Positions 6,518 to 14,084 of a stretch of 23,844 nucleotides of DNA are shown one piece after another; within the stretch, counting starts at the first letter, position 1; every line of letters starts with the position of its first letter. Made by a program: the position numbers and the translations under genes. The stretch is from positions 1-23,844 of the IMG/VR virus record IMGVR_UViG_3300020053_000552; one strand, written 5' to 3'. Under the pieces are notes generated by a model that had not been told where the DNA came from, searched no databases, and worked only from the letters and a program-made list of their open reading frames with translations. Source of the DNA: a virus.

Positions 6518-6977
6518 CTTTTTCGTATCCGTGATCGTTTGCAAGTTGCTTGATTTCTTTTTTTGTAGATATTCTAGCAAGTGTTTCAACCTCATCAAGT
6601 TTCATATTAGGATATATTTGCGATAATAGTTTTACTTCTTTACTACTATCGTCTTTCTTTTTCTTGAGTCCTATCCAAGGATGGAACTGTTGTTTTCCTG
6701 TATTACCTGCTACACACAACAACTGCCATTGCAGTTTGATATGATTGGTGCCACCTAGTACATTCCAGTTTTTGTTGTAGTATTCGTTGACTTTGAACAC
6801 TGCTAGTGCAGTTTTTTCATAGTTACCTTTAACACTACTAATATATCGATTGAGATTCCACAGGTCGCCTTTGATATCTTTTCTGCCAACATCACTAGCA
6901 GCATCGTATAACTCTTTCATGTTGTTATCGATTGCTGGTATTAATACTTTAAACAAGTCCAGTTCTTTATTTGGCAT
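6507..6977 (-). CDS. 62: Probable clamp-loader small subunit, gp62-like
   Basis: A 156-residue protein starting at ATG 6977 (MPNKELDLFKVLIPAIDNN). The frame extends 17 codons further upstream through the 56-residue gene, but those codons read as Lys/Arg/Gln-rich shadow and were excluded. The order of features matches T4 gp62: a hydrophobic helix with KLQWQLLCVAGNTGKQQFHPW near residue 81, comparable to gp62 HFNYLMAAVPRGKRYGKW, then VKLLSQIYPNMKLDEVETLA near residue 117, comparable to IIKLLAKRYQVNTNDAI. In T4, one gp62 joins four gp44 subunits to load the gp45 clamp. Neither gp44 nor gp45 is in the window, which weakens the call. T4 gp62 is 187 residues. Confidence 0.55.
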   Translation of the reverse strand: MPNKELDLFKVLIPAIDNNMKELYDAASDVGRKDIKGDLWNLNRYISSVKGNYEKTALAVFKVNEYYNKNWNVLGGTNHIKLQWQLLCVAGNTGKQQFHPWIGLKKKKDDSSKEVKLLSQIYPNMKLDEVETLARISTKKEIKQLANDHGYEKVDI

Positions 6978-7137
6978 CCGCTGGTTTCTTTTCTGCTGGT
7001 TTCTTTTTCTTGCCCCAAGTGTATACAATATCGTCTTGTTCAGTTTTTGCTCCAGGAGGGCATACTTCTACTTTGTTTCCCTTGGATAACCATTCATCTA
7101 TTGCTGCTTGATCGCTTTTAGTTATTTCGTATCTCAT
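6967..7137 (-). CDS. Small conserved phage protein, 56 residues
   Basis: A short gene starting at ATG 7137 and ending at TAA 6967, filling the space between kdsB and the gp62-like gene. The product begins MRYEITKSDQAAIDEWLSKG, continues VEVCPPGAKTEQDDIVYTWG, and ends in a Lys/Ala/Pro-rich basic tail. Its start overlaps the kdsB 3' end by 20 bases and its stop overlaps the next start by 11 bases, which supports it as a coupled real gene. From memory, similar short proteins of the form tKsDq..IdeWlakGn with a lysine-rich end occur in other marine T4-like phages. No function is known. Confidence 0.72.
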   Translation of the reverse strand: MRYEITKSDQAAIDEWLSKGNKVEVCPPGAKTEQDDIVYTWGKKKKPAEKKPADAK

Positions 7138-7798
7138 TTTTAATGTGCCAATCTTTTAGATCTTGGGGTGAATTTATTTCAATGCCATCAAACTCAACTT
7201 CAACAACACCAATCCTAATACTATTTTGTATCCAACGCAGTTGCTCAAGTTGTTCTAATGTTTCTTCTGTATACTTGGTGCTTGCATTGTACATTGCCTT
7301 TACTTCTCTGTTGTATCCGTAAATACCTAAGTGATGATCTCCGTATGGCAAACTAGCTCTTAAGAACCAATGTGCCCTACCTCTATTATGTATCATTTTA
7401 ACACAGTTTGGATCACTTCGCAAGTTAAAATCCATTGTAGTATATGCAGTTGCTACATCGCTGCGTTGTAGTTCTGCTTCAACTGCACGAATGATATCTT
7501 CTGTAATATCAGGCATGTCGCCTTGTACATTTATGTAACGATCGTATTCTAATACTTTGTCGATTACTTGCATACAACGTTCGGTGCCGTTTTCCGCTTC
7601 TGTGGTCCAAAGACATTTAGTTGCACCAAGATAATTATATACCGTTTGATCGTCGGTTAGCACATATGTGTCTAATCCTGTAGCAGCACATTTGTTGTAA
7701 ATGTGTTCTATCATAGGCACACCGTTTAACGGTGCCATAACCTTGCCAGGAAATCTTGTACTAGCGTATCTAGCAGGTATTAATATTGCTGTGGTCAT
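7118..7798 (-). CDS. kdsB: 3-deoxy-manno-octulosonate cytidylyltransferase (CMP-Kdo synthetase)
   Basis: A 226-residue GT-A-like nucleotidyltransferase starting at ATG 7798, which overlaps the kdsA stop as ATGA. A TTG 12 bases upstream is also in frame but less likely. ILIPARYASTRFPGKVMAPL at residues 5-24 is the CTP-binding signature of KdsB. Further landmarks are VLTDDQ, TEAENGTERC (family form sxsGTeR), YINVQGDMPDI (VNvQGDEPxi) with metal-binding Asp, and HLGIYGYNREV (HiGiYaYrr). Bacterial KdsB is about 245-250 residues. It joins CTP and Kdo to make CMP-Kdo, the donor for Kdo transferases. Being coupled to kdsA confirms a Kdo pathway rather than another CMP-sugar. GDMPDI replaces GDEPLI, so one active-site Glu is Met here. 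Confidence 0.92.
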   Translation of the reverse strand: MTTAILIPARYASTRFPGKVMAPLNGVPMIEHIYNKCAATGLDTYVLTDDQTVYNYLGATKCLWTTEAENGTERCMQVIDKVLEYDRYINVQGDMPDITEDIIRAVEAELQRSDVATAYTTMDFNLRSDPNCVKMIHNRGRAHWFLRASLPYGDHHLGIYGYNREVKAMYNASTKYTEETLEQLEQLRWIQNSIRIGVVEVEFDGIEINSPQDLKDWHIKNEIRNN

Positions 7799-8586
7799 AG
7801 CCAACTCCATCCTCTAGCAGCATCGCTGATTACTTTAATCTGCTTTACTGTATCTTCAAAGTCTTCTAGTCGTAACATATTAGGACCGTCACTAGGCGCA
7901 TTGTCTGGGTCGGCATGTACTTCTAAGAAGAAGTTGCTAATGCCCATAGCAGCGGCAGCACGAGCAAGACCTGGGACGTAATCACGATTACCGCCAGACG
8001 ATTCACCGGCCCCTCCAGGTTTTTGTACTGAGTGCGTTGCGTCAAATACGATCGGAACGCTAAAGTTATCAAGCATGTACTGCATACCATTAAAATCGAC
8101 CACAAGATTGTTATATCCAAAGCTAGTTCCTCTTTCTGTTATCCATACTTCTTTAGCACCTTCTGTTTTTGAAAGGATACCTTTTACGTCCCACGGTGCA
8201 AGAAACTGTCCTTTTTTGATATTTACAACTTTGTCTGTAGCACAGGCTGCTTGTATTAGATCAGTTTGTCTACATAAGAATGCAGGAATCTGTAGTACAT
8301 CGATTGCATCATCAAACTCGTCTCTAATAGTATGCACTTGGCGCACATCGTGTACATCTGTGAGAGTTTTTACTCCAAGTGTTTTTTTGATTTCACGAAA
8401 GTCAAACAGTGTTGCGTACAGTCCTTGTCCGCGTTCGCCGTTTGCACTTGTACGGTTAGCTTTGTCGTAACTAGCCTTGAAGATATATTCTATGCCGTAC
8501 TTGTCGCATACACGCTTGCATTCTTTAGCAATCTCTGCTGATTGTGCTAGTGTCTCGTGCTGGCATGGTCCTGCGATAATTCTCAT
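7795..8586 (-). CDS. kdsA: 3-deoxy-8-phosphooctulonate synthase (Kdo-8-phosphate synthase)
   Basis: A 263-residue TIM-barrel enzyme condensing phosphoenolpyruvate with arabinose 5-phosphate to Kdo 8-phosphate. Diagnostic segments in order are AGPCQHE (Cys8), FKASYDKANRTS, TDVHDV, IPAFLCRQTDL, KKGQFLAPWDVKG, ERGTSFGYNNLV, FDATHSVQKPGG, and LEVHADPDNAPSDGPNML. Cys in AGPC, His in ATHS, Glu in LEVH and Asp in SDGP match the four metal ligands of the metal-dependent class (Aquifex type). The E. coli metal-free class has Asn at the Cys position. Length is close to the family norm (about 265-285). It is coupled by ATGA overlaps to both neighbours. KdsD and KdsC are not in the window, so host enzymes or other phage genes must supply arabinose 5-phosphate and remove the phosphate. 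Confidence 0.96.
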   Translation of the reverse strand: MRIIAGPCQHETLAQSAEIAKECKRVCDKYGIEYIFKASYDKANRTSANGERGQGLYATLFDFREIKKTLGVKTLTDVHDVRQVHTIRDEFDDAIDVLQIPAFLCRQTDLIQAACATDKVVNIKKGQFLAPWDVKGILSKTEGAKEVWITERGTSFGYNNLVVDFNGMQYMLDNFSVPIVFDATHSVQKPGGAGESSGGNRDYVPGLARAAAAMGISNFFLEVHADPDNAPSDGPNMLRLEDFEDTVKQIKVISDAARGWSWL

Positions 8587-8858
8587 ACTTGATCCTTATT
8601 ACTATCCTTAACAGTATAGTACATTACAAGCAATCTGTCAAGTTGTTTCTTTAATGCAGGATTAGAATCAGCTGTAAGATGCATATCTTGCCATTCACTC
8701 CAACTAAACATATCTCCAGTTGCTCTACTAACAGCATCTGGGTCGCCGCCAACTATCCATCTTGCTATTTCATTGAGTGGAGGATCTCTATAGCGGGCAT
8801 ACAAAACACCGTTTGCCCGCTCATAGATTAACGCTTGTCCCGGAATCAACTTAGCCAA
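8583..8858 (-). CDS. Conserved phage protein of unknown function, 91 residues
   Basis: The product begins MAKLIPGQALIYERANGVLY and reads as a soluble small protein with a charged C-terminus (TVKDSNKDQV). The start is a TTG at 8858, two bases after the membrane-protein stop, with GGA about nine bases upstream. The stop overlaps the kdsA start as ATGA. From memory, a family beginning MAKLIPG with IYERxxGVxYAR occurs in marine T4-like phages. I do not know its function. No Cys cluster, membrane segment or catalytic motif is visible. Confidence 0.72.
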   Translation of the reverse strand: MAKLIPGQALIYERANGVLYARYRDPPLNEIARWIVGGDPDAVSRATGDMFSWSEWQDMHLTADSNPALKKQLDRLLVMYYTVKDSNKDQV

Positions 8859-8860
8859 GA

Positions 8861-9109
8861 TTACTTGTCCATTAACTCTGCTTTGCGCTTCTCGATAGCT
8901 GCAAGGCGTTGAGCTTCTGCTTCAATGTCAGCAGAATCTTTTTCTGATTTTGCTGTTCCGTCGCGACCCATAACTACCAAAATGATTGCTGTGATCAACG
9001 GTGAGATGAGTAGTGCAACTACAAACCAAAGCCATCCATTGCGTCCCCAGTTGTTAGCCCAATAGCCTACTAGTGCTGAAAACACTACTGCCATTAAAAT
9101 AATATCCAT
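8861..9109 (-). CDS. Small membrane protein, 82 residues, two predicted membrane segments
   Basis: Residues about 2-19 and 26-47 are hydrophobic and joined by a short NNWGRNG turn. The remainder is a soluble, charged helical tail (KSEKDSADIEAEAQRLAAIEK within it) likely to form a coiled coil. The second segment, LWFVVALLISPLITAIILVV, resembles small bacterial and phage inner-membrane proteins of unknown role. The ribosome site is AAAGGAAAGAAG directly upstream of ATG 9109, within the end of the cupin gene. It might act at the host inner membrane, for example on superinfection or envelope state, but nothing in the sequence proves this. Confidence 0.7.
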   Translation of the reverse strand: MDIILMAVVFSALVGYWANNWGRNGWLWFVVALLISPLITAIILVVMGRDGTAKSEKDSADIEAEAQRLAAIEKRKAELMDK

Positions 9110-9110
9110 T

Positions 9111-9473
9111 TTACTTCTTTCCTTTTACTTCGGTGCCGCTAGTACGACGAACAATGTCATCGTGATTAAATTCAGCCCAGTACAGTTCAAAAGCGACACC
9201 GTCTTCTAGTCCTTCGAACTGATGAATTTTACCGGGCTTGACTTGTGTAAAGTCGCCTGCGTTTAGAATAGTTTCATCAACTAAGCCTTGATCATCTTGC
9301 CACACACGAACAATCATCTGTCCTGACTCTACATAAAAGCCATTCCATTTAAATCTATGTTCGTGCTCCGAACATTTGTAACCTTTGTTGAATTCAATAC
9401 GATGAAACTCTAGTACACCGTTTGCATGGATCAACTCTGTGTTGCCCCAAATCTTTCCTGCTTTTATTCCCAT
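9111..9473 (-). CDS. Single-domain cupin protein
   Basis: A 120-residue beta-barrel protein with both cupin motifs. Motif 1 covers KGYKCSEHEHRFKWNGFYVESG (about residues 30-51), with His37, His39 and a Glu as candidate metal ligands. Motif 2 is PGKIHQFEGLEDG (about residues 81-93), with His85 as the last ligand. Small cupins of this type act as sugar-phosphate isomerases, epimerases or dioxygenases. The pattern HxH...E...H suggests bound metal and activity. The start shares a TAATG junction with the upstream oxygenase-like gene. A second, different cupin domain is fused to the nucleotidyltransferase at 17502-18266. Substrate unknown. Confidence 0.82.
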   Translation of the reverse strand: MGIKAGKIWGNTELIHANGVLEFHRIEFNKGYKCSEHEHRFKWNGFYVESGQMIVRVWQDDQGLVDETILNAGDFTQVKPGKIHQFEGLEDGVAFELYWAEFNHDDIVRRTSGTEVKGKK

Positions 9474-10072
9474 TATGCTATATACTCCTTTAATATTTCT
9501 ATTGCCTCGTGCCAGCTAACATATTGTTCTGTTTCAATATCCCAAACTGGTTGAAAGCATACTGTCCATCGTGGCTGGTTTCCTGGATTAAGTGTACCAT
9601 GCAATACACCTGTATTTACAATACTAGGTTTATTTGTATTAGCTCTATGCAATACTGTACAATCTTTTGGTGATGCTGTTAATACTGTAATTTCATCATT
9701 GTATATTATGCTTTCGTCGCCTTTTGTATTTACACCAGGCTTAACTGTATATTCAAAAGTTTTATCTGCTTTGTACCATATTATTTCGCCATCTTCAGGT
9801 CCCCACGTTTGATTTATCTTTACAAATTCAGTTTCGTAATGATAAAAGTCTGTATGTATTGGTACCTTGCCGCCGTTTGGCGGAGTATAAAAACATTCAA
9901 TCATCAACAACTTCATATCAAACTGTGCTAAGAAATCTACCATATTTTGATCGTAGTGATTGGGCAAATGCTGTTGCATTACAGTTTTTTGATTAGTATC
10001 AAATAGATCTGGTTTTTTAATTTCAAAAGGAAGATCTATATATCTATGATATCTGTTATAAAAGTTTTCCAA
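9473..10072 (-). CDS. 2OG-Fe(II) oxygenase-like protein
   Basis: A 199-residue protein with the iron facial-triad pattern of 2-oxoglutarate oxygenases: PIHTDF with His73 and Asp75, then LHGTLN with His158, and RWTVCFQP with Arg168 as the likely 2-oxoglutarate anchor. Spacing between the first and last His (85 residues) suits the family. Start is TTG 10072, overlapping the upstream gene by 17 bases; the next in-frame ATG lies past residue 30. Marine T4-like phages often carry several such oxygenases, whose substrates (protein, nucleic acid or small molecules) are mostly unknown. Its coupling to a metal-type cupin may mean the two act together. Confidence 0.68.
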   Translation of the reverse strand: MENFYNRYHRYIDLPFEIKKPDLFDTNQKTVMQQHLPNHYDQNMVDFLAQFDMKLLMIECFYTPPNGGKVPIHTDFYHYETEFVKINQTWGPEDGEIIWYKADKTFEYTVKPGVNTKGDESIIYNDEITVLTASPKDCTVLHRANTNKPSIVNTGVLHGTLNPGNQPRWTVCFQPVWDIETEQYVSWHEAIEILKEYIA

Positions 10073-10562
10073 AATCTATTATCTCACACTGTCTACTTAT
10101 ATCCTTAACAAAAAATGCACATAGAGGATTTTCTCCTTCTGTAATCGGAACACTTAAAAGTTGTCCGTTTTTCATTTTAGGAAAATACCATTTAACATCG
10201 TTATAGAAATTTACTATCTCAATGCTACCAAATCCTGGCTGAAAACTAGTTAGTGGATTGAACAAAAAAGATTCAAATCCACGTTCATTTAAACTTGTAA
10301 TCGGCAATACTTCTAAATCACTGCCGGCTTCACTACATCCAACAGCAATACACCAATCCAATGGCATAGTAACTTGATGTCCATTAATTTCTATAACTGC
10401 TGCCGGACTATTAAAACTTTCTAAAAAGATTAATGGTACATAAAAGAAATCAGGATCTTGTGGACTACTGTTATCTAACACACTAAATCGCATAGTGTCG
10501 TCTACTTCTTCTGGCAAACTATTTAAGTTAAAACTTTTATTTTCTAATGTAAGTATATTCAT
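10056..10562 (-). CDS. Conserved T4-like marine phage protein of unknown function, 168 residues
   Basis: The product begins MNILTLENKSFNLNSLPEEV, and its most distinctive parts are FFYVPLIFLESFNSPAAVIE near residue 39, VTMPLDWCIAVG near residue 64, and FNPLTSFQPGFGSIEI near residue 100. It ends with CAFFVKDISRQCEIIDFGKLL. The sequence reads as a compact beta-rich soluble domain with no catalytic motif I recognise. From memory, close relatives sit beside uvsW in other marine T4-like phages, with PLTS and VKDISR segments well kept, but without known function. It overlaps the uvsW stop as ATGA and the oxygenase-like gene by 17 bases. Confidence 0.8.
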   Translation of the reverse strand: MNILTLENKSFNLNSLPEEVDDTMRFSVLDNSSPQDPDFFYVPLIFLESFNSPAAVIEINGHQVTMPLDWCIAVGCSEAGSDLEVLPITSLNERGFESFLFNPLTSFQPGFGSIEIVNFYNDVKWYFPKMKNGQLLSVPITEGENPLCAFFVKDISRQCEIIDFGKLL

Positions 10563-12031
10563 TTATTCCAATCTACTTTCTCAATTGTGAATGGATACTC
10601 TGCTTCTTTGTAAAACTTTTTACGCTGAGTTAGATGTCGCTTCGCAAACTTACACGTACTTGTAAGATCCCATATTTGTACGAAGTCTTTATCTTTTGCC
10701 TTTCTTACGCCTCTACCAATACTTTGTATAACACGCACGAAAGACTTACCAGGCTCAAGGAGAACAAGATTAAAAATACGTGGAATGTTAAGGCCGACGG
10801 CGGCGACTCCATACGTTGCGATAATGACTTCATTAGTTCCTTCGCGAATCGTGTCATATGTTTCCTTTCTGTCTTTGTTCTTAACAGCGCCGCTTATAAA
10901 TGTGCTGCCTGGTATCAGTTCTGCTAGTGCTTCACCTGCACTAATTCTATCTACTAGTATAAGTGTATTGCCTGAGTCTTTTACTGTATTTAATAGTTTG
11001 CCTATATATTCTAAACGTGCTGTATTTGTTGTTAAATATTTTAATTCTTCTTGGTAGCCTGCATGTGCTACTGTATCTATTAGTTGTACTACATTAACAT
11101 GACATTGTGATAATACACCTTTGTCTTGTAATTCTTTTGCACTAATATTGCCAATCACTGGACCAAGACTAGCGTGAATACTTTCGAACTCAAACTTCTC
11201 TTTAGGCACCGTGCCAGTTAGTCCCCAACGTATGGGTGCATTACGTAGGTTGCGAGTAAGCAAGTTCTTAAGAACTTCTGCTTTGGCTTGGTGTACTTCG
11301 TCGACAATAATAGTGCTTACACCTTCTAAGAATTCGGCCAGTGATAACACTGCGCTTCCGTCCTTATGCTTCTTGTCTAGAATATTCAAACTCTGCCAAG
11401 TGCATATAGTGTGAGTCTTACCTAAGTTCTTCCTGTCTCCGAAGTACACCCCTACATCGAGACCGCAGTTAATATAGTCCTCTTCTGTTTGTTCTACTAA
11501 GCTCTTGTTAGGAACAATCACAAGACTTCTACCATACGGCTCAGTTATGTGTGACAGCGTTGCTGTAGTAATAGTTTTACCTGCACCAGTAGCAATCTGT
11601 TGCAAGCTCTGTGGATTGTTTAAAAAGTTGTTGATTGCCTCAACTTGATAATCTCGAAGAATAATGTCTTCGCCTTCTGCAGGATGACCTTCCGGCCATT
11701 GTACGCCTTGGTCTGCCCAATAACTTTCTGTTACTGGAGTAAAGTTTAACTGTATTGGATGTCGTCTGTCTTCAATGTCTACAATCTGTACACGATTTTT
11801 AGAGAGCACTTCTTGTACAACATCAAGATGATTAACATAACCAGTGCCGCCAATACCAAAAAAAGCAACCTTGCCGTCCCAACGTCCGAGTTTGTATTGT
11901 GGCATGTGTTTTGCATATGGTACTTCAAACTTTAGTGCATTAGACAGTTTGCGTCTAACGTCTACATCAAGTCCTTCTATCTTAATGTTTACTTCATCTT
12001 CGATTATCAGTTTACAACTTGCCACTGGCAT
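10559..12031 (-). CDS. uvsW: UvsW-type recombination DNA/RNA-DNA helicase
   Basis: A 490-residue superfamily 2 helicase from ATG 12031. An in-frame TTG nine bases further upstream has a better-spaced TAGGT ribosome site, so it may be the real start. The N-terminal 100 residues form the UvsW substrate-binding domain (YKLGRWDGKVAFF). RecA-like domain 1 carries the Q-motif region LRDYQ, Walker A ATGAGKT, DEVH as motif II, and GLTGTVP as motif III. Domain 2 carries ATYGVAAVGLNIP (motif V) and QSIGRGVRK (motif VI). In T4, UvsW branch-migrates recombination intermediates and removes R-loops, ending origin-dependent replication. Length matches T4 UvsW (about 500). Its start overlaps the 389-residue gene, and its stop is coupled to the next gene. 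Confidence 0.95.
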   Translation of the reverse strand: MPVASCKLIIEDEVNIKIEGLDVDVRRKLSNALKFEVPYAKHMPQYKLGRWDGKVAFFGIGGTGYVNHLDVVQEVLSKNRVQIVDIEDRRHPIQLNFTPVTESYWADQGVQWPEGHPAEGEDIILRDYQVEAINNFLNNPQSLQQIATGAGKTITTATLSHITEPYGRSLVIVPNKSLVEQTEEDYINCGLDVGVYFGDRKNLGKTHTICTWQSLNILDKKHKDGSAVLSLAEFLEGVSTIIVDEVHQAKAEVLKNLLTRNLRNAPIRWGLTGTVPKEKFEFESIHASLGPVIGNISAKELQDKGVLSQCHVNVVQLIDTVAHAGYQEELKYLTTNTARLEYIGKLLNTVKDSGNTLILVDRISAGEALAELIPGSTFISGAVKNKDRKETYDTIREGTNEVIIATYGVAAVGLNIPRIFNLVLLEPGKSFVRVIQSIGRGVRKAKDKDFVQIWDLTSTCKFAKRHLTQRKKFYKEAEYPFTIEKVDWNK

Positions 12032-13181
12032 AACTCCCAAAAAGACCTACATGATTATCATTATATATAATGCAGTCGCAGTTTATATCTACATAATACT
12101 TTACATTACTACGTGAGCGTATGCTAGATTTACTTAAACAACAAATAGGTAAAAAACTAGAACTCAATAAAGTCTTAGGTAGTTTGTTCTTTTTAATATA
12201 TACTATTTTTGTGTTGTTGTCAACCCAATTATTTAACTTTTGATTTTTTACATATGCATTTAACTCTAAGTTTTTTGTATCACTTGAATCTACTCTAAAC
12301 ATAACCGATTGCAAACTACTATCAACATATGGTAAAAATGCTTGATGAGCTTCAATAAGTTGTTGATGACAATCATCTTCATCAACTGTAACAATCAACG
12401 GAAACCGATTGAGTACATTAATACTATTTGCAATATCACTCATTGTCCATGTTTGAGGGTCTGCTGGTACAGACGAACTTGTTCTATAAGCAATCATTTC
12501 AGTTAAGTCTAGAGAATCAATGTTATCATTTGAATAGCCGTATCTTAATGAACGATCAGCTTGTTGTAAAGGTGTTAGACTTTTTATGTATTCGCGTTCT
12601 GTTGTATCCATTCTGTTTAATACATTTTCAAATGACGAACTATACTTTGATTTATCATCTAATATATTTTTAACTTTGTTAACATATTCAACTATTATTT
12701 CATCAGTTTTAAAACTACGTTCTTCTAATGCGCTGAGTATTTTAAACGCATTAGTTGGTGTTAGTTTATAAAAGTGTTCGTGCGATCCGCGAACATGAAA
12801 ATATTCTCGATTTGGTATATTTAAACTTTGTATTTTTACTATATCTTTTTTATTAAACGGAAATCTCACCTTGATCCATGTAGAATCTTTCGACGATGGT
12901 TTGAACCGTGGTCGACCAGGAATACTTTCTCCATCAATAATAATAATATATTTTTCTCTATTAACAGATCTCAACGGCATACGTGTTGGTAAATCTTCTA
13001 TAGAAATATTATCCAACTCTGATTCAAATGGTTTTAGCTTTTCTAAAACCAATGCATATTGTCTATCAGTTAATGCAACATCTTTTTGTGTTTGTTGACA
13101 TATACTTTCTAAAATAGCACGAGCAGGCGTTTCTATGTTAACTTCGTATAATAGTTTATGGAGTACATTTTCTAAGTTCAT
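12012..13181 (-). CDS. Large conserved phage protein of unknown function, 389 residues
   Basis: I do not recognise a characterised family. The N-terminal 60 residues look helical (DRQYALVLEKLKPFE), followed by NREKYIIIIDGESIPGRPRF near residue 75 and EYFHVRGSHEHFYKLTPTNA near residue 123. A central charged segment leads to a region around LIVTVDEDDCHQQLIEAHQA near residue 261. The last 90 residues contain IVYIKKNKLPK and end VKYYVDINCDCIIYNDNHV plus a short tail. It sits just upstream of uvsW, overlapping its start by 20 bases, so a role in replication or recombination is a reasonable guess. The strand pattern near the end recalls part of a P-loop or nuclease fold, but no Walker motif is present. 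The gene is more AT-rich than uvsW. Confidence 0.75.
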   Translation of the reverse strand: MNLENVLHKLLYEVNIETPARAILESICQQTQKDVALTDRQYALVLEKLKPFESELDNISIEDLPTRMPLRSVNREKYIIIIDGESIPGRPRFKPSSKDSTWIKVRFPFNKKDIVKIQSLNIPNREYFHVRGSHEHFYKLTPTNAFKILSALEERSFKTDEIIVEYVNKVKNILDDKSKYSSSFENVLNRMDTTEREYIKSLTPLQQADRSLRYGYSNDNIDSLDLTEMIAYRTSSSVPADPQTWTMSDIANSINVLNRFPLIVTVDEDDCHQQLIEAHQAFLPYVDSSLQSVMFRVDSSDTKNLELNAYVKNQKLNNWVDNNTKIVYIKKNKLPKTLLSSSFLPICCLSKSSIRSRSNVKYYVDINCDCIIYNDNHVGLFGSYASGKL

Positions 13182-13198
13182 ACAAACAATATAACATA

Positions 13199-14044
13199 TT
13201 ACAACCTACTAGTCAAGTTTTTCAGTGACAATCCTTGAGATATTTCATCAAGAGTATATTCGGTGTGAGCATAATCATTTAGCCATTGCTTACGGTTTGG
13301 CCTCCTTGGATGTTCTATATTTTTAAAATCAGTGTTTGAAACATCATACGCAAGACTGCTTGGCCCAGAAAATACTGGTATGCCAGCTAGTATAGCCAAT
13401 GGCCCGGGATTACTACTCCAACTTACAACAGCGTGAACTTTGTTAAATGATAGATTATAATCATCATACGTATTCAATAGTTTTTGAGGCTGATCTCTAT
13501 AAACATTTTTATACTGTCTTTCAATGTCCGGCAACGGGCATCTTGGATGTGGTCGAAAAACTATAGGCATATCAGTATATGTTTGTATTTCATCTATAGT
13601 ATTCATCACCCAGTTACTCATACGTGGCATGCCTTGCCACTGTAGGCTTTTATCATGTTGCCCGCATATTAGTATATACTCGCCGTTGTCTCGCCACGGC
13701 TTTAGAGATAGACCGAGTAGACAACAGCGATCACTGTTATTACTATTAGGCCCAAAGTAAGCATCTCTATTGATGCCATTTAGTCCCACCTTCCATGTTG
13801 TTCCTCGATTGATTCCACCCACTTCCAATACGATTGTTGGTTTGCCGGTCTGTTGATTTTCATTCCAAATACGTGCGTTAGGAGCCATCCTACCGTGAAA
13901 TAATACACTCCATATAACATCAATGCCATTATTACTAGCATTATCGCTACAAGTGTGCCCAAGTGCATTAGCACCTTGTCTAAAAGCATCGAAAACAGGG
14001 GTTGAATTTTGTGCGCCATATTGTGTCCATAAATTAAAGTTCAT
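13199..14044 (-). CDS. GT-B-like glycosyltransferase, possible CMP-sugar (Kdo) transferase, copy A
   Basis: A 281-residue protein starting at ATG 14044, with AGGA nine bases upstream. A TTG ten codons earlier is in frame but unlikely. The C-terminal half carries IVFRPHPRC (His166-Pro167) and AVVSWSSNPGPLAILAGIPV (Ser residues 208-211). These match the HP and Ser motifs known in sialyl- and beta-Kdo-transferases of GT-B fold, such as polysialyltransferases and KpsC/KpsS. The N-terminal half is a weaker Rossmann-like domain. Two related proteins (14891-15820 and 15807-16619) share the layout, including the ending IEHPRRPNRKQWLND. With KdsA and KdsB encoded in this window, CMP-Kdo is a sensible donor, but this is inference. 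Family members are often larger. Confidence 0.65.
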   Translation of the reverse strand: MNFNLWTQYGAQNSTPVFDAFRQGANALGHTCSDNASNNGIDVIWSVLFHGRMAPNARIWNENQQTGKPTIVLEVGGINRGTTWKVGLNGINRDAYFGPNSNNSDRCCLLGLSLKPWRDNGEYILICGQHDKSLQWQGMPRMSNWVMNTIDEIQTYTDMPIVFRPHPRCPLPDIERQYKNVYRDQPQKLLNTYDDYNLSFNKVHAVVSWSSNPGPLAILAGIPVFSGPSSLAYDVSNTDFKNIEHPRRPNRKQWLNDYAHTEYTLDEISQGLSLKNLTSRL

Positions 14045-14073
14045 TGTTAAATATCCTAGTACACTATTTAACA
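14045..14073. repeat. Inverted repeat in the divergent gap between two glycosyltransferase genes
   Basis: Perfect 8-base arms, TGTTAAAT (14045-14052) and ATTTAACA (14066-14073), flank a 13-base centre. The repeat fills most of the 40 bases between minus-strand ATG 14044 and plus-strand GTG 14085. It could be an operator for both genes or an RNA hairpin hiding a ribosome site, since the minus-strand AGGA lies inside its centre. Confidence 0.4.
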
Positions 14074-14084
14074 AGGATTAGCCC

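Noticed and set aside
6518-6598. An N-terminal extension of the zinc-finger protein to ATG 6598
   Set aside because: It would overlap the gp62-like gene by 92 bases without a ribosome site. The 27 extra residues are a Lys/Gln/Ser-rich stretch typical of an alternate frame, and the TTG at 6517 fits the overlap pattern of the window.
6978-7028. An N-terminal extension of the gp62-like protein by 17 residues
   Set aside because: These codons fall within the 56-residue gene and read as a Lys/Arg/Gln-rich shadow. ATG 6977 gives an 11-base overlap, like its neighbours.
11262-11277. A perfect 16-base palindrome, AAGTTCTTAAGAACTT
   Set aside because: It lies inside uvsW, spelling ordinary Lys-Asn-Leu-Leu codons, and has no link to a gene boundary. 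One such palindrome in 24 kb of AT-rich sequence is not surprising.
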